Positions 35,288 to 44,708 of a stretch of 64,000 nt of DNA are shown in pieces. Both the position numbers and the translations under genes were made by a program. Under the pieces are notes generated by a model that saw only the letters and a program-made list of their open reading frames with translations, searched no databases and was not told the origin of the DNA. This stretch comes from an uncultured Bacteroidia bacterium. Lineage in GTDB: Bacteria > Bacteroidota > Bacteroidia > Bacteroidales > Prolixibacteraceae. Position 1 is the first letter of the stretch; each line of letters begins with the position of its first letter. The stretch spans positions 1-64,000 of the forward strand of contig CAIXZH010000093.1 in the NCBI GenBank assembly GCA_903923905.1. Direction: 5' to 3'.

Positions 35288-36505
35288 TTATTTACGGACA
35301 AAATGATCTTCAATATATTTAAGTGCTTCACTAATATCCAGGGCATTGCTCGAAGGACCGAGCCGAATATACATCTCCTCATCAAACCCGGGCTGACGCA
35401 GGAATACGGGACGGTTCGCAGGAAAACAATCGACCGCACAAACAGTTTTTTCTTCCATCTTCTCAATCCTGGTACGGATATAAGGGCTGAAATCCCGGCC
35501 AAGACAATTACGGATAAGAGTCCACAGGTGGAGCAGGAACTTATCCTCATTAACAAACTTATCGGTTTCGATCCCTTCGATTGAACCATCATCGCGAACC
35601 CCAATCAAAAGCGTTCCCCCCTGTGAATTCACGAAAGCCGAAATGGTTTTCAGACAAGACCTCTCAATAGCCGGATTGGTTTTACCTGCACGTATGTCCC
35701 ACCGAAGGGTTGATTTAAACTCGATTGAATCTCCTTCTCCGGCAGAAATGAGGTCCGTAATCCGTTTTTCCTGATGATGTTTGTGGGTAATAAAGCCAAG
35801 ATAAGTCTGAACCCGGGCTACCCCTGCCAGGATTTCCATAAATAACTCCTCAGGTTGCATCTTCAATGATATCAAACCTTTAACATACTCAACAGAGCTT
35901 ATTTTGCCCAAAATCAACAAAAGAGGCATCATAATTCCTGCCTGTTGTACACTGTTCAATGCCTGAAAAGCCACTTTTTGATCAACAGTCAACCGATCGT
36001 AACTCAGCCTTAGAATGTTGTGAATCGGATGTGAATCACTCTCCTCCACATTTATTTCACCCATCACACCGAACAAAAATTCATTCACAATCGACAGAAG
36101 GGCTGTTAGCGAAACAAAGGAAAATGCGAACAGGGCATGATCCAAATGGAAAGGTTGAAGCGATAATTGTCCTGCAGTTTTTATTAATACAAACGGATCA
36201 CTGACAGGCTGATCCTCCCATTCCTTAGAAAAATTGTCCTTCCCCGGAATAAGGATATCCTTGCAGTACCCGTAGAGCACAGGTGATGACAGCTCTTTAA
36301 ATACAGAATTTTTAAGCAAATGAATGTCAGTCAGAATAAGTCGGATCATCCCCTCCGAAGGATGAGAAAAGCAATTTCCGCCGGGGGTGAGCAATGGACT
36401 TGAACCATTGTAAATTGAATAATCAAAATCAGTTACACTTATATCCAGTGTTTCGGGATTAAAATGCAGCTCAAATGATTCAGCATATTCCTTAAAAGTG
36501 CGCAT
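35288..36505 (-). CDS. AlbA_2/Schlafen-like domain protein with an unassigned N-terminal region
   Basis: A 405-residue cytosolic protein. Residues about 255-400 form an AlbA_2 (divergent AAA_4/Schlafen-like) domain: EGDSIEFKSTLRWD, KTISAFVNSQGGTLLIGV and RDDGSIEGIE are typical. The first 250 residues, largely helical, match nothing I recognise. AlbA_2 domains occur in transcription regulators and in nuclease or NTP-binding proteins; the function here is not predictable. It ends 44 nt before the start of the sensor-kinase gene and runs in the same direction, so co-transcription with the kinase is possible. Confidence 0.75.
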   Translation of the reverse strand: MRTFKEYAESFELHFNPETLDISVTDFDYSIYNGSSPLLTPGGNCFSHPSEGMIRLILTDIHLLKNSVFKELSSPVLYGYCKDILIPGKDNFSKEWEDQPVSDPFVLIKTAGQLSLQPFHLDHALFAFSFVSLTALLSIVNEFLFGVMGEINVEESDSHPIHNILRLSYDRLTVDQKVAFQALNSVQQAGIMMPLLLILGKISSVEYVKGLISLKMQPEELFMEILAGVARVQTYLGFITHKHHQEKRITDLISAGEGDSIEFKSTLRWDIRAGKTNPAIERSCLKTISAFVNSQGGTLLIGVRDDGSIEGIETDKFVNEDKFLLHLWTLIRNCLGRDFSPYIRTRIEKMEEKTVCAVDCFPANRPVFLRQPGFDEEMYIRLGPSSNALDISEALKYIEDHFVRK

Positions 36506-36706
36506 CAGAATTTTGTTAAATCAATGAAAAATAGCGATTATGAAGCGGATGACAGAAATAATTTATTAAAACAGAAAGATACAATTTTTTTTTGTAACTT
36601 ACGGTCTAAAAGTTTGATCAGATGGGATATAACCTTAAATTTAAAACTATCTTGATTGCGCAGGAGACAACGGCATTTTTTATCTCACCAAAGCATAGTG
36701 AATATC

Positions 36707-38140
36707 ATGTCAGAAAATCTATTGGAAATTGCCGACGAGATCCTTGAGAAGGCTCAGTTGGCCGCGGCAGAGTTCCATCAGTTAAGCCAGGAACAGACTG
36801 ATTGCATCGTAGAAGCTGTTTTCAAGGCAGGATTTAACAATCGTGTCAAACTTGCCAAAATGGCGCATGAAGAAACCGGCATGGGGGTTTGGGAACATAA
36901 AGTGATCAAGAATGTTCTGGGAACACAGTTGGTGTATGAAAGCATTAAGAATGAAAAGACAGTAGGGGTTATCTCTTACAATTCTCTAACCGGCATTGCC
37001 GAGATTGCCCAACCTTTGGGACCTATCCTTGCCGTTATTCCGGTTACCAACCCAACCTCTACGGTAATGTTCAAAATCCTGATTTGCCTGAAATCGCGGA
37101 ATCCCATTATTGTCAGCTCGCACAGAGGAGCTGCTAAATCGTGTGCTGAGGCAGTAAGGATTTGCTATGAGGCAGCCCTGGGAGCAGGAGCTCCTTAGGA
37201 TTGCATCCAGATGATTTCATCAGGAAGCCGGGAATTTACACAAATCATGATGGCACACCCTAAAATCGCCCTTATTCTGGCTACAGGAGGGACGGGATTG
37301 GTTAAAGCAGCCTATAGTTCAGGGAACCCTGCTATTGGCGTGGGACCAGGGAACGTTCCTGTATTTATTGATGATAGTGCGGATATTCCATTTGCCGTCA
37401 GCAATATCATTTCCTCAAAAACTTTTGACAATGGAACCATATGTGCCAGTGAACAGGCCATTGTCGTGTTTGATTCCATTAAACTGCAGGTTAAGGCAGA
37501 ATTTGAACGACAAAATTGTTATTTCCTGAATGCTGAAGAGATTGCGAAAGTTGAGAAGATCGCAATAGTAACCGAAACAGGTAGTATGAGTGCCCAGGTT
37601 GTAGGACAATCAGTTTCAACAATCGCAAAGTTAGCGGATATTGAGGTACCTGAAGGGACAAAAATCCTGATGGTGATGCCCGGTGGAATCGGGAAGGAAT
37701 TTCCCCTTTCAGGTGAGGTGCTGGCACCTATCCTCGCCTTTTACAGTGCAAAAGATTACCACTCTGCGATAAATTATTGCATCGACCTTAACTACCTCGG
37801 AGGAATCGGTCACAGCGCATGTATTTACTCGAATAATGAGAAGCGTATCATGGACTATGCAGAATTGCTCAATGCCGGACGTGTCCTGGTAAATACACCT
37901 ACCTCCCAGGGTGCTGTAGGACATCTTTTCAATGCGCTTCCTCCCTCCTTAACTCTTGGCTGCGGAACAGGTGGCAAAAATATTACCACCGAAAATATCA
38001 CCGCCAGAAATCTTCTGAATATACAACGCGTTTGCCGTCGTAAACCCAACGAGATGTGGTTTAACTTCGACCAGTCAAAATACTTTGACGAGTCTCAAAC
38101 CGCCGATGACATCACAAAAGAGTATTATAAAAACCACTAA
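36707..38140 (+). pseudogene. Acylating acetaldehyde dehydrogenase, split by one in-frame TAG
   Basis: One frame runs from the ATG at 36707 to 38140, broken only by TAG at 37196-37198 (codon 164). The two parts join into a full aldehyde dehydrogenase of the AdhE N-terminal/EutE kind: QPLGPILAVIPVTNPTST, GAGAP-stop-DCIQ, LATGGTGLVKAAYSSG, GVGPGNVP, and catalytic Cys in DNGTICASEQAIVV. Related enzymes have Glu at the stop position, so GAG to TAG, one base, explains the break. The enzyme would convert acetaldehyde and CoA to acetyl-CoA with NAD. No iron alcohol dehydrogenase domain follows. The STAS gene begins 28 nt later. It may be a real nonsense mutation or a base-call error. Confidence 0.8.
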
Positions 38141-38168
38141 AACAATAACTTAATAAATAATCATCCAA

Positions 38169-38480
38169 ATGGTTAATTTTGAATATAACAACGAAGAAAA
38201 AACGATTAAGGTCATATTCACAGGTCGTCTGGATTATATGGCCGCAGGGGAACTGAATGAAATAATTCAGTCTGAACCAATTATGAAAAACAGACATCCG
38301 GAAGACTCCCTTATATTTGATATTGGTGGAGTCGACTATATTGCCTCTTCATTTATCCGGACTTGTGTAATTCATGCAAAACAAGCTGGCGCTGGCAAAT
38401 TTGCGATTATCAATTGTCAGCCGTTAGTAAAGAAAACATTTAAAATTTCGGGTCTTGACGAGGTTTTGAACATTTCCTGA
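38169..38480 (+). CDS. STAS-domain protein, anti-sigma-factor-antagonist-like
   Basis: A 103-residue protein consisting of one STAS domain. The conserved segment DIGGVDYIASSFIRTCVIHA carries the Ser-Ser where anti-sigma-factor antagonists are phosphorylated by their kinase. In partner switching, a PP2C phosphatase removes the phosphate and the STAS protein then binds a kinase or other target. Two REC-PP2C phosphatases lie in this window (42876-44054 and 62295-63482) and would be natural partners; this pairing is inference. No RsbW-type kinase is seen here. It follows the broken aldehyde dehydrogenase by 28 nt. Confidence 0.82.
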   Translation: MVNFEYNNEEKTIKVIFTGRLDYMAAGELNEIIQSEPIMKNRHPEDSLIFDIGGVDYIASSFIRTCVIHAKQAGAGKFAIINCQPLVKKTFKISGLDEVLNIS

Positions 38481-38482
38481 TT

Positions 38483-38519
38483 GCTATTTGGCAGCCGTCA
38501 GCGGCAGCTGCCAAATAGC
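38483..38519. terminator. Strong hairpin between the convergent STAS and ABC-transporter genes
   Basis: A 13-bp perfect stem (38483-38495 with 38507-38519) with an 11-nt GC-rich loop starts 2 nt after the STAS stop codon. There is no T-run on either side, so it may stabilise the transcript end or stop polymerase with help rather than act as a classic intrinsic terminator. The remaining 155 nt to the ABC gene show nothing else. Confidence 0.5.
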
Positions 38520-38674
38520 TTCAGCAGCTTTCAATAATATGACTTCCAGATACATAATCATCTTGTAATTCTGAATAAAGATAAGAATTCGCCCTGGAAG
38601 AATTTTAACCAATTGCCCCAAGTCATCATCGATAACCCGAATCTGATATTAATCGCCTAAATTGGATTTCCCAC

Positions 38675-41600
38675 CTATTTATTCAGAATCTTCCGAAACA
38701 AGTCAAAATACAAGGTAATATACAGGAAAATGGTCATCAGCCAGATTACCGATACATTAAAAAATAAAGTTCTGAATGATTGGGAAAGAACCCTTTTCTC
38801 TGAAGCCAGGAAATGAGCCCTTCCATTATTAAAGTCGGGCACCTTATAAACCGGGGCGATTTTCTGCATTAGCCGGGAAGTTGTCTCCCGGTAATACTCC
38901 TTTGAACCGGCATTAAGCACCAAATCCTCAATCGCAAGATTGTTATGTTTTTGTTTCAGGTCGAAAAGATAGTTACTTCCAAATTGCCTGTTAAGACTTA
39001 ATACCTTTGCATCTTCCTGATGGCGCATCTGATTTTTCTGACCGGAGTAAAAATGCTGCAAATCCTGCAGATGTTTTTTTGCAAGTTCTGCAATCCGACC
39101 GTTGAATTTTCCAGCTGCAATTGAATCCACGGGTACAAACGGAGGGAGAATCCTTTCCGCGTCAAGCCCTTTTATTTCATTTCTGATAATCGACAATTTT
39201 ATTTCAAACTCTCCGGATGATTTACCTGTATTTAATTGTCCACCAACAAAATCAACCCGGCCAATGAGTTCAGTCAGAAGTAAATCTGAACGGAATCGGA
39301 CCTGGGCCAACTTCTTTTCCTCATCAAAAAATTCAGCCATATATCGGTTTCCCATAAACTGCTCCACTGCCAGGGCTTCAAATGCCCAACGGGCACACAT
39401 CAGTTCTCCAACTATCGGTACTGCATCCTTGTCTGCAGATTTGTCCTGTAAATCGTCAAATTTCACAATTACCCCGCATAGCAGGATCTGAGGAATCAGC
39501 AGTAAGGGAATCAGAATATAGATAGTTACCACCGAATCAAAGGCCGATGAGATGTTAAGGCCCAGTAAGTTTGAAAATACCGCCACTGAAAAAAGGACCA
39601 GCCAGTAACTCAAAGTCAATCCATGGATCCCGATGACCATATTTCCAACAAGCACAAATGTTAAGGTTTGAAAAGCCGACAACAAGACCAAAAAAGCGAC
39701 TTTTGAGTTAACGTAACTAAACCGGCTCAGGTTAAGAAAAGATTCACGTTGCAAAATTTTTCGGTCTTTAATAATCTCCTCTGCACTCACACTCATACCC
39801 ATGAAGAGCACAACAACAATAGCCATGAAAATATAGGAAATCAGGTTTTTATTCTGAGAGAAGATATAGTCGTTTCCTTCGGAAAATTTAGTGAAATAGC
39901 CTACGATCAGGGCCAGCAACGGAGCTTCAATGAGGTTAATCAACAGATATTGTTTGTCAGAGATCTTGATCCGCATATTACGGGAAAAGAAGATCTGCAG
40001 TTGCTTCCAGACACCGGGTTTTTTAAAATGCGTTTTCGGAATCCCGGAAATTACATCGTGGCCGGACATATCCACCTTTTCGATATTCTGCTTAAAAAGA
40101 CGATACCATTCTTCGGGTGGAAATCTACGTTGGGGGATAAAATTACCCGACTCGTCAATTTTCTTAGTCTCAACGATTTCGAGAACCTGTTCAGGATTGA
40201 CATTGCCGCAATGAAGGCATTCACATTCGAGTGGATTCACATGATTAGTCAGCTCCTTAAAATAGATGATTGCATCGAGAGGATTGCCCGTGTAGATCAT
40301 TCTCCCTCCCTTATCCATGATCCAAAGTTTATCAAATAATTTGAAGATATCGGATGAGGGCTGGTGGATGTTTACAATAACTAACTTCCCCTGCCGGGCC
40401 TGATGTTTCAAAAGAAGCATTACTTTCTCCGAGTCCATCGATGAGAGTCCGGAGGTGGGCTCATCTACGTACAATATAGAAGGTTCACGCACTAATTCAA
40501 GTGCAATATTTAACCGTTTGCGTTGTCCTCCGCTAATGAATTTCTTAAGGGGACTTCCCACCTGTAATTCACGGAATTCAAATAACTCAAGCTCCTGGAG
40601 AACTTTTGTAACTGCCTTATTGATATCTTCTTCACTGAAATTATCCAGGCAAAGCCGCGCATTATAGTACAAATTCTCCCAAACCGTAAGCTCTTCGAAG
40701 AGCAGGTCGTCCTGGGGTACAAATCCGATCAGTCCTTCAATATCTCTTTTATGTTCGTAAATATCGAGACCATTGATTAAGATCCGACCTTTATCCAACG
40801 GAATATTCCCATTCATGATATTGAGCAGGGTTGATTTTCCTACCCCGCTTCCTCCCATAATGGCAATTAGTTGTCCTGATTTCTCAGTAAAATTGAATTC
40901 ATAGAGTCCATTCTGACTATTTTTGAATTTGAATTCGGCATTTTGGCCATTAAGGGTAAATGTGGGAGTCTCGGTCTGATTAAAGAAAGCTGCATTTACA
41001 TCGGTAAAATAGATCGGTGAAACTCTTGCTCCACGGACAATACTCCCCTCTTTGAAGGCGTAAAATCGTCCGGGAAGGATGGGATTACCTTCGAGATATA
41101 GATTCTCTTTACCCCTGAATATCAGAATGTAACGACCTATATCTTTCAGAAAAAGAAAAACCAGTTCTCCATCCAGATTATCCCGGTGCAATTGTTTTAT
41201 TGCATGTGGCAAATTTTCTTCATCCTGATTTATAACCAGAAATTCAGAACAGTTGGGATCATTGGTGGAAAATCCGTAAATAAAAGTACAGTACTTCCGG
41301 TACTCCTCCGGAGTTATGGAGAAAACCCGGGCAACAGTCAGAAATAGTTCTCCCGGCTTATTATGATCATCCTCCCTTCTTGAAAGTTCCAGAAAACGAA
41401 GAAATAACATGATCTGCTCAGTCCGGTGGAGCCTCCCACGGATGTTGTTGCAGATTGTTTCCGCCTGGTGAATCATGTCGAACTGAGGCTCGCCAGGTTC
41501 ATCAATTCCATAAAAATCAATCAGTTCATCAAACAATTTTCGGTATTCTTCAGAAGAAGATATTCCCAGATGTAATTCCAGATAAGACGAGAATGAGCTT

Positions 41601-41683
41601 CTGGCGTACTGACGTTCCGATCTGGTTATCGCCGAAAAGATGGCAAACAGGTTGATCAGTGCATTGAGTGTGACTTCGTTCAT
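38675..41683 (-). CDS. ABCG-like ABC transporter (ATPase fused to ABC-2 membrane domain)
   Basis: A 1002-residue half-transporter. Residues about 1-130 are helical and TerB-like in feel; an FHA-like or cytosolic beta region follows (about 150-250). The ATPase has Walker A GGSGVGKST near 277, signature ISGGQRKRLNIAL and Walker B ILYVDEPTSG, the ABCG/White type in which the ATPase precedes the membrane domain. An ABC-2 membrane domain with six hydrophobic segments starts near residue 590; a helical region of about 190 residues separates the last helix from the others. The substrate is unknown. It follows the lipoprotein gene by 103 nt, with a terminator between, so it is probably a separate transcript. 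Confidence 0.85.
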   Translation of the reverse strand: MNEVTLNALINLFAIFSAITRSERQYARSSFSSYLELHLGISSSEEYRKLFDELIDFYGIDEPGEPQFDMIHQAETICNNIRGRLHRTEQIMLFLRFLELSRREDDHNKPGELFLTVARVFSITPEEYRKYCTFIYGFSTNDPNCSEFLVINQDEENLPHAIKQLHRDNLDGELVFLFLKDIGRYILIFRGKENLYLEGNPILPGRFYAFKEGSIVRGARVSPIYFTDVNAAFFNQTETPTFTLNGQNAEFKFKNSQNGLYEFNFTEKSGQLIAIMGGSGVGKSTLLNIMNGNIPLDKGRILINGLDIYEHKRDIEGLIGFVPQDDLLFEELTVWENLYYNARLCLDNFSEEDINKAVTKVLQELELFEFRELQVGSPLKKFISGGQRKRLNIALELVREPSILYVDEPTSGLSSMDSEKVMLLLKHQARQGKLVIVNIHQPSSDIFKLFDKLWIMDKGGRMIYTGNPLDAIIYFKELTNHVNPLECECLHCGNVNPEQVLEIVETKKIDESGNFIPQRRFPPEEWYRLFKQNIEKVDMSGHDVISGIPKTHFKKPGVWKQLQIFFSRNMRIKISDKQYLLINLIEAPLLALIVGYFTKFSEGNDYIFSQNKNLISYIFMAIVVVLFMGMSVSAEEIIKDRKILQRESFLNLSRFSYVNSKVAFLVLLSAFQTLTFVLVGNMVIGIHGLTLSYWLVLFSVAVFSNLLGLNISSAFDSVVTIYILIPLLLIPQILLCGVIVKFDDLQDKSADKDAVPIVGELMCARWAFEALAVEQFMGNRYMAEFFDEEKKLAQVRFRSDLLLTELIGRVDFVGGQLNTGKSSGEFEIKLSIIRNEIKGLDAERILPPFVPVDSIAAGKFNGRIAELAKKHLQDLQHFYSGQKNQMRHQEDAKVLSLNRQFGSNYLFDLKQKHNNLAIEDLVLNAGSKEYYRETTSRLMQKIAPVYKVPDFNNGRAHFLASEKRVLSQSFRTLFFNVSVIWLMTIFLYITLYFDLFRKILNK

Positions 41684-41717
41684 TGGTTGTTGGGATATTG
41701 ATACAGAGCAACCCGAT

Positions 41718-41758
41718 AAAAAAGCTTAGTCCTGTACTTCATGAAGGAAGTACAGGAC
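41718..41758 (-). terminator. Rho-independent terminator after the lipoprotein gene
   Basis: On the minus strand a perfect 12-bp stem (41747-41758 with 41729-41740) and a 6-nt loop are followed by a short spacer and six T (opposite A at 41718-41723). It lies 28 nt downstream of the lipoprotein stop and sets the end of the block from 63482 to 41787. Confidence 0.8.
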
Positions 41759-41786
41759 AAAACTGACTCAAATAGTTATCACCCGG

Positions 41787-42641
41787 TTATTTGACGATAT
41801 CTGTCCGAAGCTTTTCAATCAGCGGTGCAACTTCGGCAAGTTGTTTGGCACTAAATTCCTGGGTAATACTAAAAGAATCCATAATCGGTTTCATCTTTTC
41901 AAAAATGGGGGCCACAGCTGCATCAGCTGCCATAATCTCCAAAAGCATATAATTGGTTTTGACCCGTTCTTTCTGTTGCCCAATCAGCTTAAGAAGTTCC
42001 GAATTGTCTTTGGCCATTGAGGCAATCTGGGTAAGAATATACAACCCTTCGATATTTGCACTCACATACGACAAAGCATAAACACCCGAATGCTCTCCTG
42101 TAAGATAACTCTGCGACAGCTCATTCATCACAGCAGAAATAATGATATTTAAAGAGTCTGTATTCTCTTTATTTTGCTTTATCCTGTCATTGTACTTTTT
42201 CATTGAGGCAATATCACTTTGTAAACCAATCTTGGTAACAAGTTTTTGTTGTACATCAAATATTTGATCTACAATATCGTAGCGATTATAGACTTTGGCA
42301 TAATAGAGGTCAAACTTATAAACTCCTGTTGCAAGGCTCTGCTCTGCTAAAGTCATATATTTCTCCGCATTTTCAGGAGAAAGTGTGAGATCTGCAATAT
42401 AGGAATAACCGCCCTTGTTAATAAAATCAACCAGTTCGTTTGGTTTTGGAGCCGTTTTAATGATCTCTACCAACTGATCCTTTAGCTTGACTGCATCAAA
42501 AACTTCAACCTCCACGGTGCCAGTCTGGCCTTTTGAGTTGATCACCGGTTTTTCCTTAACTTTAGGTCTTTGATTACAACTCGAACATATCAGGATTGCC
42601 AATAAAAGGATTATCCCTGTCTTGAAAAAATGTCTTTTCAT
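41787..42641 (-). CDS. Hypothetical helical lipoprotein
   Basis: A 284-residue predicted lipoprotein with lipobox CSSC (Cys22). The mature part is largely helical with no domain I recognise. It has a conserved-looking NKGGYSYIADLTLSPENAEK segment and several ATG-free helices with Asp/Glu/Lys. No catalytic motif is visible. It is downstream of the second REC-PP2C gene by 234 nt and ends at a clear terminator. Its place at the end of the signalling block suggests an envelope role, but function is not known. Confidence 0.7.
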   Translation of the reverse strand: MKRHFFKTGIILLLAILICSSCNQRPKVKEKPVINSKGQTGTVEVEVFDAVKLKDQLVEIIKTAPKPNELVDFINKGGYSYIADLTLSPENAEKYMTLAEQSLATGVYKFDLYYAKVYNRYDIVDQIFDVQQKLVTKIGLQSDIASMKKYNDRIKQNKENTDSLNIIISAVMNELSQSYLTGEHSGVYALSYVSANIEGLYILTQIASMAKDNSELLKLIGQQKERVKTNYMLLEIMAADAAVAPIFEKMKPIMDSFSITQEFSAKQLAEVAPLIEKLRTDIVK

Positions 42642-42875
42642 AATAATAAATCTTTGATCAGTTTTTATTTAGAATATGTGGGTACAAGATAAGAAAGTTA
42701 TAATAAAAAAATTTAATCATCCGATAAAAATTTACAACCTTTAATCGAATCGCTTATTTCATTAATTATCAATATTTTATCTTCGAGATTCATGATTTTA
42801 CCCATTCAAATTATCGGGCAATTAATAAATCCAGAGCAAATCGCGGATAATCCTTGAGTACCATATATATCAGGT

Positions 42876-44054
42876 TTATCCATAGTAATTTACAGTAAGA
42901 ATGGTGATATCATCAAACTGATTGGCAGTACCTATATAGTTATTTACCTCTTTTAAAAGTAAGGCGTTAATATGTACCGGTTCCATATTGGGCTCAAGAG
43001 ATTCTAAAATATCAATACTTGGCTGAATGGTTCTTCGTTCCCCCGCCACATTCTGGGCATCTTCCAGACCATCGGTATACAATACGATGGAATCGCCGGG
43101 CTGCAAATTAAACTGATATTGTTTATACTGAAAATTGGGATCTATACAAATTGGGAATCCGTTTTTCTTTTTAAATACCTCAACTTTTTTTCCTCCCCGG
43201 AGTATCAGCGGGCATTCATGACCACCGTCTACGTAGTTGACTTCACCTGTTTTAAGATTAAGAATACATACGAATACCGTGACAAACATCATAGAATCAT
43301 TATTTTGCGACAGGGCCCTATTGATTTTGGAAATCTCTTCGACCATGTCAGAGTAATTTCCGTTTGAGAAATTGCTGTTAAACAGTGATTTGGTGATGGC
43401 CATAAATAATGCGGCAGATATTCCCTTATCCGAAACATCTCCTACCATAAAAAACAGGTGATCTTCATCAATGAGGAAATAGTCGAACAAATCACCGCCA
43501 ACTGTTTTGGCAGGTTGAAGCACTCCGTGCAAGTCGAAATCGGTGCGCCCGGGAAATGCAGGAAAATTTTTAGGCAACATGGACTGTTGGATATCATAGG
43601 CGATACTCAGGTCTTTCTGGATGGAGACCAGGTTATCCCTGTCTTTCTGAAACTTTTTGTATTGGTTTATCTCTTCCACTGTTTTTGCAATGGTGATCTC
43701 CATATCTTCAAAATTGATAGGCTTGGTAATGAAATCAAAGGCCCCTCGATTCATGGCTGTCCGAATGTTTTCCATATCACCATATGCAGAAACCATGACC
43801 GTTTTAATTTCCGCATTTTTACGGTCTTTTAATTTTGAAAGAAATGTCAATCCATCCATTTCCGGCATATTAATATCAGAGAGGATCAAACTGATATTCG
43901 GATTATTATCCAACTGTTCCAGTGCCTGTATTCCATTCTGGGCGAAAATAAAGCTGTACTCCTTATCCCGTATACTTTTCCTGAATTTCTGTGAAATAAG
44001 CATTTCCATGTCCTGCTCATCGTCAACGCATAAAATTGATACTGTATTTTCCAT
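42876..44054 (-). CDS. Response regulator with PP2C (SpoIIE/RsbU-type) phosphatase output
   Basis: A 392-residue protein. The ATG at 44054 is preferred over a TTG nine codons earlier. An N-terminal receiver domain (about 5-125) has the acid pocket DDE and phosphoacceptor Asp60 in LILSDINMPEMDG, with Lys in TKPINFEDM. A linker coiled coil (about 125-160) leads to a PP2C-type phosphatase (about 180-390), with metal residues in VGGDLFDYF, GDVSDKG and DDITIL. Phosphorylation of the receiver would switch the phosphatase, whose usual targets are phosphorylated STAS-domain proteins. It is a paralogue of the 62295-63482 protein. The two kinases upstream (44708-49447) are likely inputs. Confidence 0.88.
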   Translation of the reverse strand: MENTVSILCVDDEQDMEMLISQKFRKSIRDKEYSFIFAQNGIQALEQLDNNPNISLILSDINMPEMDGLTFLSKLKDRKNAEIKTVMVSAYGDMENIRTAMNRGAFDFITKPINFEDMEITIAKTVEEINQYKKFQKDRDNLVSIQKDLSIAYDIQQSMLPKNFPAFPGRTDFDLHGVLQPAKTVGGDLFDYFLIDEDHLFFMVGDVSDKGISAALFMAITKSLFNSNFSNGNYSDMVEEISKINRALSQNNDSMMFVTVFVCILNLKTGEVNYVDGGHECPLILRGGKKVEVFKKKNGFPICIDPNFQYKQYQFNLQPGDSIVLYTDGLEDAQNVAGERRTIQPSIDILESLEPNMEPVHINALLLKEVNNYIGTANQFDDITILTVNYYG

Positions 44055-44129
44055 ATCGTGTACTTTTAAAGTATTCTTCAATCCTAAACATACTGCATCT
44101 GCTTTCTGGCATACTGCGGAGTATCTATT

Positions 44130-44708
44130 TTACATCCTATAATATATTCCAATCATTGTTCCATAATCTGAATTGTCCCAGTTATAAAGCATTGATGACC
44201 AGACTTTAAACCGGCTTTTACCAATATGATAAAGGACTATCGGACCAAGCCCGTAATATTGACTGGCCATTGCCCCAATTCCAGTCTGTTTTAACATGTA
44301 GAACATCCTAAGATCAAACCAGTTCAGACTTCCCTGCTCAAAAGTGACCAGGAATACAAATTTATTGGTTACCACAGTTACTAATTCTGCTCTTCGAATC
44401 AGGTTTCGCCTATAGCCATAAGATTCAATATTTGTTTCGATCCCAACTTCACCCTCCAGTGATAACCATTTAAATGGACTGTATTCTAATCCGATCAGGC
44501 TTTCACCCCATTTATTATTGACAAGTGAGAAAGAGGTAAACTTAAAAGACGACCCGATATCCTGTTTGACATAGACACTCACTGTTGATTTAATATTCTT
44601 TTTAATCGCCGAAAAATCATAATAATCATAGTGATGAAGTGAAACTGAAAGCTGCCCAAACAGATGATTCGTAATCAATAAAATGGGGATAAGAAACAAC
44701 TTCTTCAT
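44130..44708 (-). CDS. Small outer-membrane-like protein of unknown function
   Basis: A 192-residue exported protein. The ATG at 44708 overlaps the kinase stop by one base (TGATG), giving a signal peptide ending FGQ. The mature part has alternating aromatic and hydrophobic strands (FKWLSLEGEVGIETNIES, RFKVWSSMLYNWDNS) typical of a small beta-barrel. I do not recognise a family. Translational coupling to the soluble kinase gene suggests the two are used together, for example as a surface element of the sensing system; this is inference. Confidence 0.7.
   Translation of the reverse strand: MKKLFLIPILLITNHLFGQLSVSLHHYDYYDFSAIKKNIKSTVSVYVKQDIGSSFKFTSFSLVNNKWGESLIGLEYSPFKWLSLEGEVGIETNIESYGYRRNLIRRAELVTVVTNKFVFLVTFEQGSLNWFDLRMFYMLKQTGIGAMASQYYGLGPIVLYHIGKSRFKVWSSMLYNWDNSDYGTMIGIYYRM

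Noticed and set aside
35288-36505. Schlafen-type antiviral nuclease
   Set aside because: Only the AlbA_2 domain is recognisable and no nuclease catalytic triad or defence neighbour was seen.
36707-38140. Ethanolamine microcompartment (Eut) locus because of the EutE-like aldehyde dehydrogenase
   Set aside because: No shell-protein or EutBC genes are present, and the gene is 6 kb from the permease operon in another orientation and carries a stop.
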